A stretch of DNA of 64,000 nt from Candidatus Bathyarchaeota archaeon (GCA_026014735.1 JAOZHT010000005.1:20764-84763), one strand, 5' to 3'. Shown: positions 8,977 through 17,007, numbered from the stretch's first letter. The notes: generated by a model not told the origin, from the letters alone. Translations and numbers: made by a program.

Positions 8977-9261
8977 ATGATGTCAAGTAAAAACAAAAAA
9001 ACCCTGCTCGTCGGCTTAACCGTTGCCATAATCTTTGTTATTCTGGGAGTCTTCTGCTTCTCCTATGCGATGGAGACGCTTGATGTGAAAGCAGAAGAAC
9101 TCGGCGCAGAAGAACAGCCCGTCTATGAACCGCCGCTACCTGACTACACCATACCCGGTCTGGAAAATGAATGGGGCGCTTTGCTGCTCGGGATTACAAG
9201 TACGCTGTTGCTGTTCGGGGTGGGCTTAGGCGCCGCTGTGCTCCTGAAAAAGAAAAAATAG
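8977..9261 (+). CDS. nikN: NikN-like accessory subunit of the nickel ECF transporter (PDGLE type)
   Basis: The 94-residue protein has two membrane helices (about 10-30 and 67-88) flanking an external loop with PPLPDYTIPGLENEWG. This matches the PLPDY-x-VPGL signature of PDGLE/NikN small subunits that work with NikM in substrate recognition. It starts six bases after nikM ends. The loop is acidic and the C-terminus is KKKK. Assignment rests on motif and position. Confidence 0.82.
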   Translation: MMSSKNKKTLLVGLTVAIIFVILGVFCFSYAMETLDVKAEELGAEEQPVYEPPLPDYTIPGLENEWGALLLGITSTLLLFGVGLGAAVLLKKKK

Positions 9262-9272
9262 AGAAGGCCAGC

Positions 9273-10085
9273 ATGAAGGTTCCGCAGTCCCTCCGTGACT
9301 TAATCGAAGCAGCCGAATCGTTAGTGTATCTTGAAGACTTAAGCAACAAAAAAGGGCTCCTGCAAACCATAAATCCCCTCGCAAAGCTGGTTGCCACAGT
9401 CGCGATGATTGTGGCTTCCCTCTGCATTTTTAATCTCTCCATTCTGCTTCTGATATGTGTGGTCCCGTTGTTTTTGGCGGTGGCTTCACGGATTCCGCTA
9501 AAACAGATGCTTTCCCGAACTGCTATGGTAACGCTGTTTTCCGCCTTCATCGCGGTGCCCTGGATATTTGGGGGTGAAGGCACAGCGGTGTGGTCAGCAA
9601 CCGTCGGCGGCTGGCATCTTGCCGTAACCTCCGGGGGGTTGATGAGCTTCGCGGTTTTCGTGGTTCGCGTTTGGTTCTGTGTTGCCTCCCTGATTACCAT
9701 GGTGCTCTCGATGGGCTTTGACCGCACTCTCAAGCTTCTTTCCTCGCTAAGAGTGCCTGCTGTGGTCATTCAGCTTTTCAGTTTAACCTACCGCTACTTC
9801 TTCGTGTCCCTCCACGAGGCGCAGAGCGTGCTCATAGGCAAGGAAGCCCGCACCTACGTACATAAGAAAACCTTTAACCTTCAATCCCTCCGCGACCTCG
9901 GCTCCGTGCTCTCCTCGCTTTTCATCCGCACCTATGAGCGATCCGAGCGCGTGTATTTGGCGATGAAAGCCCGGGGCTTTGAAGTCAGCAGCGACACGCG
10001 GCTTGCCATACCTAAGATGCATGTTTGGGATGTCGCGTTTGCGGCATCATTAATAGTGGCGTTTGCGTATCTTGCGTTGCTATAG
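9273..10085 (+). CDS. nikQ: ECF transporter T component (NikQ/CbiQ)
   Basis: ATG at 9273 follows a GAGAAGG ribosome-binding site and gives MKVPQSLRDLIEAAESLVYLEDLSNKKGLLQTI; a longer open frame upstream overlaps nikN and is rejected. The 270-residue protein has about five membrane helices and the coupling motif ERSERVYLAMKARGF (A-x-x-ARG) that contacts the ATPase grooves. It lies between nikN (11-base gap) and nikO (11-base gap). Confidence 0.9.
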   Translation: MKVPQSLRDLIEAAESLVYLEDLSNKKGLLQTINPLAKLVATVAMIVASLCIFNLSILLLICVVPLFLAVASRIPLKQMLSRTAMVTLFSAFIAVPWIFGGEGTAVWSATVGGWHLAVTSGGLMSFAVFVVRVWFCVASLITMVLSMGFDRTLKLLSSLRVPAVVIQLFSLTYRYFFVSLHEAQSVLIGKEARTYVHKKTFNLQSLRDLGSVLSSLFIRTYERSERVYLAMKARGFEVSSDTRLAIPKMHVWDVAFAASLIVAFAYLALL

Positions 10086-10096
10086 AAGGCTGCAGC

Positions 10097-10930
10097 ATGG
10101 CTCAACCCATCGTTTCCGTCGTTGATGTTAAATTTACTTATCCCGCAGGCGTCTCCGCACTCAAGGGCGTCTCGCTGCAGGTTGAGCCGGGCCAGCGACT
10201 GGCACTATTGGGCCCCAACGGCTCAGGCAAATCCACCCTGATTCTACTCATCGCGGGGTTACTGACACCTACCGCGGGAGAAATCACGGTTTTCGGCGAA
10301 AAAACAACCAGCAAAAACTTTCAAAAGCTGCGCAGCCGCATCGGTATAGTTTTTCAGGACCCTGACGACCAACTCTTCACCCCCAGCGTAATCGAGGACA
10401 TCGAGTACGGTCCCAAAAACCTCAAGCTGCCCGACGGAGACATCAAAGCCCGAAGTACTCATGTGCTCGAGCAGATGGGGATCATGCATCTTAAGGATCG
10501 TCCGCCGCACCGCTTGAGTTTTGGCGAGAAAAAGAAAGTTTCTCTGGCAACGGCGCTGGTGCTAAAACCCGAGCTGCTAATCCTCGACGAACCCACCGCC
10601 AACCTTGATTTGGTCAGTCGCCGCGGCTTAATCGATACCCTAAACGAGCTCAGCCGCTCCGGCACAACCATCATCGTCTCCACCCATGACGCCGAAGCCA
10701 TCCCTGAACTTGCCGACCGCATCGTCGTCATTAGCCACGGCGGCAAACTCTGCGAAGGCAAAACCGCCGAGGTGCTGCAGGATAAGAAGATGCTGGAGGC
10801 GTCAGGTTTGGAGCCGCCTACGATTGTGGACCTGTTTGGGGAACTCAAGGCACGGGGTCTAGTGGACGAGGTGCCCCTGACGCTTGCCGAGGGTAAAGCG
10901 GCGCTGGCTAAGCTTTTGAAAAAGCAGTAG
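10097..10930 (+). CDS. nikO: ECF transporter ATPase (NikO/CbiO)
   Basis: ATG at 10097 gives MAQPIVSVVDVKFTYPAG, the usual start for CbiO. Walker A is GPNGSGKST (residues 39-47), the Q-loop is VFQDPDDQLF, the signature is LSFGEKKKVSLATAL, Walker B is LLILDEPTANLD, and the switch is STHDAEA. It ends with the EcfA-type C-terminal extension (LFGELKARGLV...AKLLKKQ). It energises the nickel importer with NikM, NikN and NikQ. It is last in the operon. Confidence 0.93.
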   Translation: MAQPIVSVVDVKFTYPAGVSALKGVSLQVEPGQRLALLGPNGSGKSTLILLIAGLLTPTAGEITVFGEKTTSKNFQKLRSRIGIVFQDPDDQLFTPSVIEDIEYGPKNLKLPDGDIKARSTHVLEQMGIMHLKDRPPHRLSFGEKKKVSLATALVLKPELLILDEPTANLDLVSRRGLIDTLNELSRSGTTIIVSTHDAEAIPELADRIVVISHGGKLCEGKTAEVLQDKKMLEASGLEPPTIVDLFGELKARGLVDEVPLTLAEGKAALAKLLKKQ

Positions 10931-10967
10931 TCTCTCCGACAAGTTTTTTGACCCATTGTTATTCCGT

Positions 10968-10979
10968 AAATTTAATATC
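10968..10979 (+). promoter_or_regulatory. TATA element before the 11009 surface gene
   Basis: AAATTTAATATC lies about 30-35 bases upstream of the TTG start at 11009. It is the same core as upstream of the two PQQ-GT genes. A weak GTCAA-type half site (TTTTTTGAC, 10944-10952) sits 16 bases further upstream, resembling the operators at 15507 and 37978. Confidence 0.5.
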
Positions 10980-11008
10980 TGCAAAAATCGCCGATAGTTT
11001 GATGTCAA

Positions 11009-11808
11009 TTGAATAAAGCCCTGGCTCTTCCACTATGCATATGCGCCATCGTTTTGTTGGCTACAGCGGCGTGGCTTTTAAGCGTTAATGAACAGTCCCT
11101 TCCCCCGGAACCCACACCCACGCCAACTCCAGAGCCCCTTCCCATTCCACCCGTGCCGGAATTTACCCTGAAAACTGCCAACCATGCCTACGATGAGCCC
11201 GGATACGCTGGCATGCCAGCTATGCACTACGAATGGAAAACAATCGAGATAACCATAACAAATCCCCAAATCGACAGCGCCTACTCGAGTTACTGGGATA
11301 CACTTTTCAATACAAAATGATAAGCGAAAAAGAGTGGCACAAAATGTACCATCCAGTCTACTTTAATGCCTCTGAGGGCAACCAAACCGTTGTTTCTTTC
11401 CGTTTAAGACCCCAAAGTTACCTTCCAGGCTGTGTGACGGGAAAGGAAATGTGGCTGTCGATTGGTAACGAAGAGTTTATTGAGGTAAAAGCAATGATAG
11501 GCACAGAAAATGGTGACGTACCCGGTTTCATTGGCACTGAAAGCGCATGGAGCGACCCGCAAAGCATAACTGTACCCGCCCCCGCTTCCAGCGCAACCGT
11601 GCTGGACTACCCTGTTGCGCCCACGCCGTCCCCATCACCAACACCCACAACCCCTCCTACCCCCACACCTCAGCCTCCAACCCCGACACCCCCTCCTTCA
11701 TTTCAGGATTGGACAGTAAGCGGCATTGTTGTGGTTTTGGTTGTGGCTGCCTTGGGGCTGATTGCTGCTGCGGCGCTGATTCTAATAAGGAGCCAAAGAC
11801 ATGCCTAA
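11009..11808 (+). pseudogene. VPEFT-family surface protein, frameshifted paralogue of 3864-4634
   Basis: The first part, from TTG at 11009, encodes a signal anchor (LPLCICAIVLLATAAWLL), a Pro/Thr linker and PPVPEFTLKTANHAYDEPG. It runs out of frame near 11309-11312 in CTTTTCAATAC. Adding one C (CTT TTC CAA TAC) joins it to the second frame, which runs through KMISEKEWHKMYHP, a Pro-rich linker and a C-terminal TM to the stop at 11808. The joined product aligns along its length with the protein at 3864. An upstream in-frame TGA leaves TTG as the only start. The gene is broken by one base, either in nature or by a homopolymer assembly error. Confidence 0.75.
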
Positions 11809-12408
11809 AGATCACCAGCCGGCTGATTGACTCGGTGCCGTTTATGGTAGCGGAGGGCAAAGAGGCTCTAAAAAAATCCTGAGAACTAAACATCATTAAC
11901 TTTCTGATGGGCGAATTTTGCTGATCGCTGTGTCTTTAAAGCCTGGCAGATAACGGCTTGTTTTCTTTAGAGAGGGATCTTTGAGAGCAGCAGTGGCCGG
12001 TCTGCCGGTGAGGGTTTGTGTTTCAGATGCCTAGTGGAGAGGTTGTTTTATGTGCGGTTGCCCTTTTTTTCTTGCTGCAGCTGGGCAGGTGTGTTGCTGG
12101 ATTGGCGGGGTGTCCGCGTTTGTTGAGGGTATAAATAGAGGGGGGTATAGGTTGGTGGAGCAACAGAGTCCTGTGCTGTGTCTCTGCAATAGAGGGATAG
12201 AAAGGGAAGAGCTGCAAAAGGCCTGGTTTTGGCAGGTTGGGTTAGCAGGTGCCTTCGCGCTTTTTCGCAAACAAACTCTGGGCTGGATCTGGTTGGCTGC
12301 CGCTGCGCTCTTTGGCTACACACATACAAAAGCTGCGCCTAGACGATAACTTTGCTGCGGCTTAGGAATCTATCGTTCAAGGGATTTAGGGATGAACCCT
12401 TTTTTGGG
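11809..12408. other. Gene-free 600-base gap with a candidate small RNA promoter
   Basis: No reading frame here looks protein-like; those present are low-complexity shadows. The one clear signal is the TATAAATAGAGGGGG promoter at 12130, described separately. The right half is G/T-rich on the plus strand and carries no repeat that I could match elsewhere. Confidence 0.5.
12130..12200 (+). ncRNA. Candidate small RNA with TATAAATAGAGGGGG promoter, copy 1
   Basis: TATAAATA (12130-12137) is followed by GAGGGGGGTATAG and, 28 bases from the first T, by GAGCAACAG (12158-12166), where transcription should start. The copy at 63678 has the same TATA, the same G run and the same GAGCAACAG at 27 bases. 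Conservation of both promoter and predicted start, with no reading frame downstream, suggests a short non-coding transcript. The 3' end is unknown. Confidence 0.45.
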
Positions 12409-12783
12409 TTACGCTAAAATGAGTGCCTGTGGGGTTTTGACGGTGAGTTCTGGGCTGATTCTCTGGCAGATCATAAGCAGCGAGTTCTGGGTTGCGTTGA
12501 GGAGCTCTTTTCCCTGCTCGGTTAGCTGATAGACTTTGCGTGGCCTCTCAGAAGTCATGTTCCATGCGCTCTTCACATAGCCCTTCTTTTCTAGTTGACC
12601 AAGCAGCGGGTAAACGGTGCTGGGGCCAAAGTAGATGCCGTAGCCTTTGCGGATGCTTGTGATTAATTGGTAGCCGTGCATGCCCTCTTTTTCTAGGTAC
12701 TGCAGGATAATCATGTCTAGCAGGCCTTTTGTGAGTTTTGTCTGCGCTTCTTTTTGGTTTTTTGCGTTCATTTCCGATTTCAC
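12409..12783 (-). CDS. PadR-family transcriptional regulator
   Basis: The 124-residue protein (GTG at 12783, or ATG at 12771) contains the PadR winged-helix core: LTKGLLDMIILQYLEKEGMHGYQL, then PSTVYPLLGQLEKKGYV, then PRKVYQLTEQGKELL. PadR proteins are usually repressors of nearby membrane or transport genes that respond to small aromatic ligands; the target here is not evident. It stands alone, with gene-poor DNA on both sides. Confidence 0.9.
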   Translation of the reverse strand: MKSEMNAKNQKEAQTKLTKGLLDMIILQYLEKEGMHGYQLITSIRKGYGIYFGPSTVYPLLGQLEKKGYVKSAWNMTSERPRKVYQLTEQGKELLNATQNSLLMICQRISPELTVKTPQALILA

Positions 12784-13143
12784 CAGTTAGTCTTGTGTCT
12801 TCTTTATCGCTATTTTAGTAGATAAAGCCTCTTACATAACCAAAGCATACCCAAAACAGGTCCTGTACAACACAAATACAGCCACGCAACATGCCTGATG
12901 GATTAAAAAACAGTATTTCCACTCAGGAAATAATCCTAAACAACCTGTAGAACAATACTACACCAAACCCCAAATACCCCGCTTTTTCCGGCCAGCTGCC
13001 CGCATAAACGCGGCGAAACGCATTTCAGGCGCCTAAAAGGGCATAGAGAGGGTTAAGTGCGCCTTAGGAGGCATGGCAGCAGCAAACCGGGGCAAGCGCT
13101 TATGCGTCAACAGCAATATAAAATCCAGACCCCAGTATTTACT
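12784..13143. other. Intergenic region, no gene seen
   Basis: About 360 bases between the divergent PadR and DUF1801 genes. A plus-strand TATA-like AATATAAAAT (about 13113-13122) is correctly placed for the ATG at 13144. I see no other feature. Confidence 0.4.
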
Positions 13144-13530
13144 ATGTTACGACCAAAAGAGAAGCATCAAACCCTCGAGGAAGTCCTAGGCAGCCTACAA
13201 CCCCGCCAGCGAAAAACCGTGCAGAACCTACGCAAACTCATCCAAGACACCGTTCCCGAAACCGTCGAGCTGATTAAGCAAGGCAGAATCGTCTACAAGC
13301 TAGCGGAGAAGGATTTCGTTTGGATTGACGCCTTTGTGGATCATGTGGATTTGGAGTTTGCGATGGGGGCAAGCCTAAGTTCGAATCTGCTTAGAAACCG
13401 TGGCGTCGCCGAGAAGAGCGAGATGGTGCGGCATGCCTCCGTCGCGGATTTCAGTGGGGAAAAGGCGGAGTTGACGCGGCTTTTGCGGGATGCGGCGGCG
13501 CTGGGTTTTGAGCATTGCCAAACCCGGTAA
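13144..13530 (+). CDS. DUF1801-family protein
   Basis: ATG at 13144 is preferred over the longer open frame from 13057 because a TATA box lies about 27 bases upstream. The 128-residue protein has the DUF1801 (YdhG-like) pattern: LRKLIQDTVPETVELIKQG, KDFVWIDAFVDHVDLEF, then a C-terminal half ending in an acidic helix (GEKAELTRLLRDAAALGF). It is a cytosolic single-domain protein; the biochemical role of the family is unsettled. Confidence 0.75.
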   Translation: MLRPKEKHQTLEEVLGSLQPRQRKTVQNLRKLIQDTVPETVELIKQGRIVYKLAEKDFVWIDAFVDHVDLEFAMGASLSSNLLRNRGVAEKSEMVRHASVADFSGEKAELTRLLRDAAALGFEHCQTR

Positions 13531-13581
13531 GAAAAACACAGGATGAAGAAGCCATGGATGATTAGCCGCTGTTGGGGCGCC

Positions 13582-14550
13582 TTAGGCTTTCTGCATGGGA
13601 TCGCCATCTCGGTAGCTGCATTTGATGCCGTGCTTCTTGACGCACTCAAGGCACAGCGCCGGATCACACAGCGTCGTGCTCAGGTAACGTTCGCCGCCAT
13701 CAGGCGCGATACACACGATTACGCCCTGCTTAAGCGTCTTGGCTTTCTCGTGGGCAACATAGAATGCTGCGCCAGAGCTTGGACCCACAAACAACCCTTC
13801 CTGCAGCGCCAGCAGCCTTGCGTTTTCGTCAGCTACCTTCGGATGCACCCTGGCAACCTCATCTACCAGCGCTGGATTCCAGATCTTTGGCACATGCTGG
13901 GTGCTTAGGTCCTTGAGTCCCTGAATCTGTGTGCCGGTCTGCGGCTGCACCCCAATGGCTTGCACGGCAGGGTTTTGTTCTTTGAGGCGTTTAGCGATGC
14001 CCATAAGCGTGCCTGTGGTGCCTAAACCTGCGACGACATGGGTGACTTTGCCCTCTGTGTCGTGCCAAATCTCCTGTGCCGTGGTTTCGTAGTGGGCTTG
14101 CACGTTGGCTTGGTTAGCGAACTGGTTAGTTAAAAAGTACCGCTGGGGGTTCTGGGCGGCGATTTGGCGGGCAAGGTCCTCTGCGCCATCCATCCCCAGT
14201 TTGGCGTCGCTGAGCAGCACCTTGGCGCCGAGCGCGATGAGGATTTGGCGGCGCTCCATACTCATGCTTTCCGGCATCACGATGACTGCATCATAGCCCT
14301 TGGCGCGGCACACCAAAGCGATGCCGATTCCCGTGTTGCCTGAGGTGGCTTCAATCACGGTTTTACCCGCCGAAAGCTGCCCCGAAACCTCAGCTTGCTC
14401 AATCATGTATTTGGCTATGCGGTCCTTGCTGCTGCCGCCAGGATTGGCCTTCTCCAGTTTCAGGTAAATCTCCACATCCGGATTGGGATTTAAACGCTGT
14501 ATCTTCACCAGCGGAGTGTTGCCGATTAAATCAAGGATGCTTCTACTCAA
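13582..14550 (-). CDS. cysK: Cysteine synthase (O-acetylserine or O-phosphoserine sulfhydrylase) with Cys-rich tail
   Basis: The 322-residue protein is a fold-type II PLP enzyme. Lys42 in NPGGSSKDR binds PLP, TSGNTGIGIAL is the substrate loop, GLGTTGTLMG is the phosphate-binding glycine loop, and GPSSGAA is near the C-terminus. It makes L-cysteine from an activated serine and sulfide. Oddly, it ends in a tail with Cys295, Cys300, Cys303 and Cys311, a spacing that could bind zinc or an Fe-S cluster; ordinary CysK lacks it. A TATAAATAGAGGGGG promoter lies about 95 bases upstream, and a TTTTATAA (about 14591-14598) lies closer. Confidence 0.9.
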   Translation of the reverse strand: MSRSILDLIGNTPLVKIQRLNPNPDVEIYLKLEKANPGGSSKDRIAKYMIEQAEVSGQLSAGKTVIEATSGNTGIGIALVCRAKGYDAVIVMPESMSMERRQILIALGAKVLLSDAKLGMDGAEDLARQIAAQNPQRYFLTNQFANQANVQAHYETTAQEIWHDTEGKVTHVVAGLGTTGTLMGIAKRLKEQNPAVQAIGVQPQTGTQIQGLKDLSTQHVPKIWNPALVDEVARVHPKVADENARLLALQEGLFVGPSSGAAFYVAHEKAKTLKQGVIVCIAPDGGERYLSTTLCDPALCLECVKKHGIKCSYRDGDPMQKA

Positions 14551-14627
14551 CGCTATGCCGCCTAAGCAACTGTAGCAATGCAGCGCTGAGCTTATAAAAT
14601 TCTCGATGTCTGATGCGCGCTTCTCTC

Positions 14628-14648
14628 TCTACCCCCCCTCTATTTATA
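14628..14648 (-). promoter_or_regulatory. TATAAATAGAGGGGG promoter element, third copy
   Basis: On the minus strand TATAAATAGAGGGGGG occupies 14648-14633, followed by TAGAGAGAGAAG. It matches the core of the promoters at 12130 and 63678, but downstream sequence is not conserved (no GAGCAACAG). It lies upstream of cysK on the same strand and would give a leader of about 70 bases. Confidence 0.5.
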
Positions 14649-14731
14649 GTCTAGGCAACTGCAGAGACCTAGCTGCTGGCTAGATGCGTCTGTTGGGGTT
14701 TAGCGGTGTTTTGTTTTTGGATGTGCTGTAT

Positions 14732-15430
14732 TCAGGTTTTTCTGTGGACACTTGCCGCAGAGGGGTTTGCTTTTTCTTTTTTGCGTGCAAGAATTACCGC
14801 TAAAGCCATAGCCGCCGCTGTCACCACGCCAGCAACTGCAGCTATCAGCCAGACCTGGGTTTGGGTTTGCTCTTGGCTAGGCAGGCTCCACAGGTTGGTG
14901 GCAACAAGGTTTGCTTGCACCGTGTAGCTTGTTGTGTTTTCCAAGGAGTACACGTAGACGCCTGTGGCTTTATCCCATTCCCGGTAGAGCCTTCCGGGGT
15001 CACTTGCATAAGTCACGGTGCGGCTTACGCCCAGCAGGGTCCGTTGTGTTTCGCCCTCGACGGTTACGTTGGCGGATTTTGAGGCATCAAAAAACACATC
15101 CCCCATGCCAAGACCAGCGGGAATAATCACCCACCCAAAAGTTAGCCCCTCAGCCAAGTTAAAGCTCCAAACCGAACTCGAAAACGTCCCATTCACCGAC
15201 AACGCCGTCTTGTTCACCTCCAACACCGCACCCTCCACGCTTAAAATCTCCATTCGATACCACGTCAGGTTCCTTTCCACATCCAGAGGCGGCCCCCTCA
15301 TGCTCAGGGAGTATTCAATCCAGTCGCCCTCTTTGACGCCAACCGCAACCTTGCCATGTGCGGGTTTGGGAGCGGCAACCGCGCAGACAAGGATAGCGGC
15401 TACTAAGAGTATGGCGGCGAGTCTCTTCAT
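14732..15430 (-). CDS. Secreted membrane-anchored protein of unknown function
   Basis: The 232-residue protein has a signal peptide (MKRLAAILLVAAILVCAVAA), an ectodomain beginning VGVKEGDWIEYSL, several NxT/S sequons, one C-terminal membrane helix (about 193-215) and a basic tail. The GDWIEYS start recurs in archaeal surface proteins that I know only as uncharacterised. The ATG is about 32 bases downstream of TTTAAA (about 15460-15465). Just upstream of that lie two GTCAA-N6-TTGAC palindromes, so expression is probably regulated. Confidence 0.75.
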   Translation of the reverse strand: MKRLAAILLVAAILVCAVAAPKPAHGKVAVGVKEGDWIEYSLSMRGPPLDVERNLTWYRMEILSVEGAVLEVNKTALSVNGTFSSSVWSFNLAEGLTFGWVIIPAGLGMGDVFFDASKSANVTVEGETQRTLLGVSRTVTYASDPGRLYREWDKATGVYVYSLENTTSYTVQANLVATNLWSLPSQEQTQTQVWLIAAVAGVVTAAAMALAVILARKKEKANPSAASVHRKT

Positions 15431-15474
15431 GGGTATCGCTTTGGAGGGGATTTTGCGGTTTTAAATTGGTTTTC

Positions 15475-15522
15475 GTCAAGGAACCTTGACTAACAAACCG
15501 ATGGGGGTCAAACTTTTTTGAC
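15475..15522 (-). promoter_or_regulatory. Paired palindromic operators upstream of the 15430 surface gene
   Basis: GTCAAGGAACCTTGAC (15475-15490) and GTCAAACTTTTTTGAC (15507-15522) are 16-base palindromes of the form GTCAA-N6-TTGAC. Their centres are 32 bases apart, about three helical turns. They lie immediately upstream of the TATA region, which suits an activator or a cooperative regulator. A closely similar pair precedes the unrelated surface gene at 38032. Confidence 0.65.
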
Positions 15523-15565
15523 TATCTGCCCAGCGGCGTCTTAGGCAACCAACCTCGTTAATTAC

Positions 15566-16135
15566 CTAAAGCGTAGTTGTGTTTTTTCTGAGCTTTAAGC
15601 AGTAACCTCTCTTATCGGCAACCCCTTGGATGATCGAATGCATAACCCTAGCTTTCTCTTTTATCTGCAACCCCTTCGAGTTACCCCTCGCCGCAGTGAG
15701 GATTTGCTCTAACTCCTCAACGGAAAACACCGTTGCCACAACACAAAAAAGGCTCTTGGAGCGCCCCTCATTAAACTCGCATAGCATCTCATTGAGTAGT
15801 CGCCATCTGACTTTCTGCTGCTCCTCAAAGCAGTCAATTCCATGCTGCAGGACAAATTTGATATCTGCTTCTAAGGTTTGATAGCACTTAAAAGAATCCG
15901 CCGCCCTGCTTGCATCGCGATGCGCTCTCCACTTCTCACATGAAGAGCTCTCTTTGCATTCCCAGCAGAAATCCAGCCCTTTTTTCTTAACTGCGCAAGT
16001 GATGAATGGGCAACCCACCTGCATCCTCTCGGGGGATTTGCAGCCTCCACAGCGGCTTTGAGCTTGCGAGTTATAGGAAGGGCAGAGCCTGCAGGATAAC
16101 CCGCAGACGCCCACCTCAACATATTTCGGATTCAA
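15566..16135 (-). CDS. DUF3795-type cysteine-rich protein
   Basis: From TTG at 16135 it encodes 189 residues with a Cys-rich N-terminal half: CGLSCRLCPSY, CGGCKSPERMQVGCPFITCAVKKKGLDFCWEC, CEKW. This is the DUF3795 pattern, probably a zinc- or Fe-S-binding module. The C-terminal half is helical. There is no membrane segment. A minus-strand AATTTAAG (about 16165-16172) is at TATA distance. The function of the family is unknown. Confidence 0.8.
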   Translation of the reverse strand: MNPKYVEVGVCGLSCRLCPSYNSQAQSRCGGCKSPERMQVGCPFITCAVKKKGLDFCWECKESSSCEKWRAHRDASRAADSFKCYQTLEADIKFVLQHGIDCFEEQQKVRWRLLNEMLCEFNEGRSKSLFCVVATVFSVEELEQILTAARGNSKGLQIKEKARVMHSIIQGVADKRGYCLKLRKNTTTL

Positions 16136-16218
16136 CTTCTTTCGCTAAACTATTTGGCAGAGTGGGCTTAAATTACTTAGCATAGCTTGCCCTTTAGAGC
16201 GCCGCCGAGATGCTCTTT

Positions 16219-16311
16219 GACATAGAAGAGTTTGTTTATTTATGGGGCTTCTACAAGTGGCCGATTGTTGGCGAGTTGCTCAGTACGGATAGAGCATCAG
16301 CCTCTAAGTTG
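16219..16311 (+). pseudogene. 5'-half tRNA-Arg pseudogene with duplicated upstream region
   Basis: From about 16219, GACATAGAAGAGTTTG... matches the region upstream of the intact tRNA-Arg (18919 onward). 16269-16311 matches its acceptor 5' strand, D-arm (identical GCTCAGTACGGATAGAGC) and anticodon arm, with one base missing in the anticodon loop. The T-arm and 3' acceptor are absent, which is exactly the segment that recurs as repeats downstream of the intact gene. It cannot form a tRNA. Confidence 0.8.
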
Positions 16312-16379
16312 CCCAATTTGACCCAGTACAAAGATTACTCTATACAGCATATACTGTAAGAGCTAGGCAGCTGCACCAG

Positions 16380-16676
16380 CTAACAATCCTGCTCAAGCTG
16401 TTGTTTACATATATCACAGATGGTTGCATTTGCATTTTGAATGGAGCCACAATTAGGGCAAATGTTTGGGGTAAATGGTTGCTTTTTGATTGGAATAAAC
16501 ACGGGGACGCTTTTTGCTAGAAACATGATGCCTACAACAACAGAGCAAACTCCTCCTGTTAGATATGCAGCTGTTTGATTGCCGCTAAAGTAGATAGATA
16601 GGGCAGCAACACCAAATATTTCAATACTGACTCCCGCTATCAAACCCAACAAGAAGACTTGCCTAAACTCATGCAT
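16380..16676 (-). CDS. Small membrane protein with C-terminal zinc ribbon
   Basis: The 98-residue protein has two membrane helices (about 7-30 and 38-62) and a cytosolic zinc ribbon, CPNC-x15-CDIC (about 73-94). Such two-TM/zinc-ribbon proteins are common and uncharacterised in archaea. The ATG is at 16676, in an AT-rich context. It lies between the tRNA half pseudogene and the PQQ gene. Confidence 0.75.
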   Translation of the reverse strand: MHEFRQVFLLGLIAGVSIEIFGVAALSIYFSGNQTAAYLTGGVCSVVVGIMFLAKSVPVFIPIKKQPFTPNICPNCGSIQNANATICDICKQQLEQDC

Positions 16677-16927
16677 ATCTAAGTCCCCAATATCAAATCA
16701 AACTATACATTAAAAAAACTTGACCATACAGAACTTCTTCTAATGGTCATTATCTAGCTAAACCTTGAAGTAGTTATAGTCACTACAAGTCGTTATCTTG
16801 AATTGTATTCTCAATTGCTTGCTGACTTAAACCTTAGAGTTATTACTTCCGATAAACTTACTGAGATACTGGGCGGAAAATTGGGTTTCCCCCTTTCTCG
16901 ATCTTCAGTGTATCATTGAATATATTC

Positions 16928-16964
16928 GTAGGTTTCTTTGAGTATTTTCGGTCAAAAAACCTAC
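16928..16964 (+). promoter_or_regulatory. Inverted repeat upstream of the PQQ surface gene
   Basis: GTAGGTTTCTTTGA and its near-perfect reverse complement TCAAAAAACCTAC flank a 10-base centre; one base is unpaired. It ends 44 bases before the ATG at 17008, within or just upstream of the promoter, so it may be an operator. A hairpin is also possible. The rest of the 330-base gap (16677-17007) is AT-rich and holds no gene. Confidence 0.5.
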
Positions 16965-17007
16965 AAATAAGCTTTTTACTCTCCAAACAATTAAGTTTAA
17001 GACGCAG

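Noticed and set aside
9171..9272. Upstream extension of nikQ
   Set aside because: It overlaps nikN in another frame, and its Arg-rich translation is not part of the CbiQ family; the ribosome-binding site points to 9273.
12023..12349. Several overlapping 60-100 codon frames on both strands
   Set aside because: Low-complexity Q/H/T/P or C/W-rich translations that overlap each other; better explained by a non-coding region with the TATAAATAG promoter.
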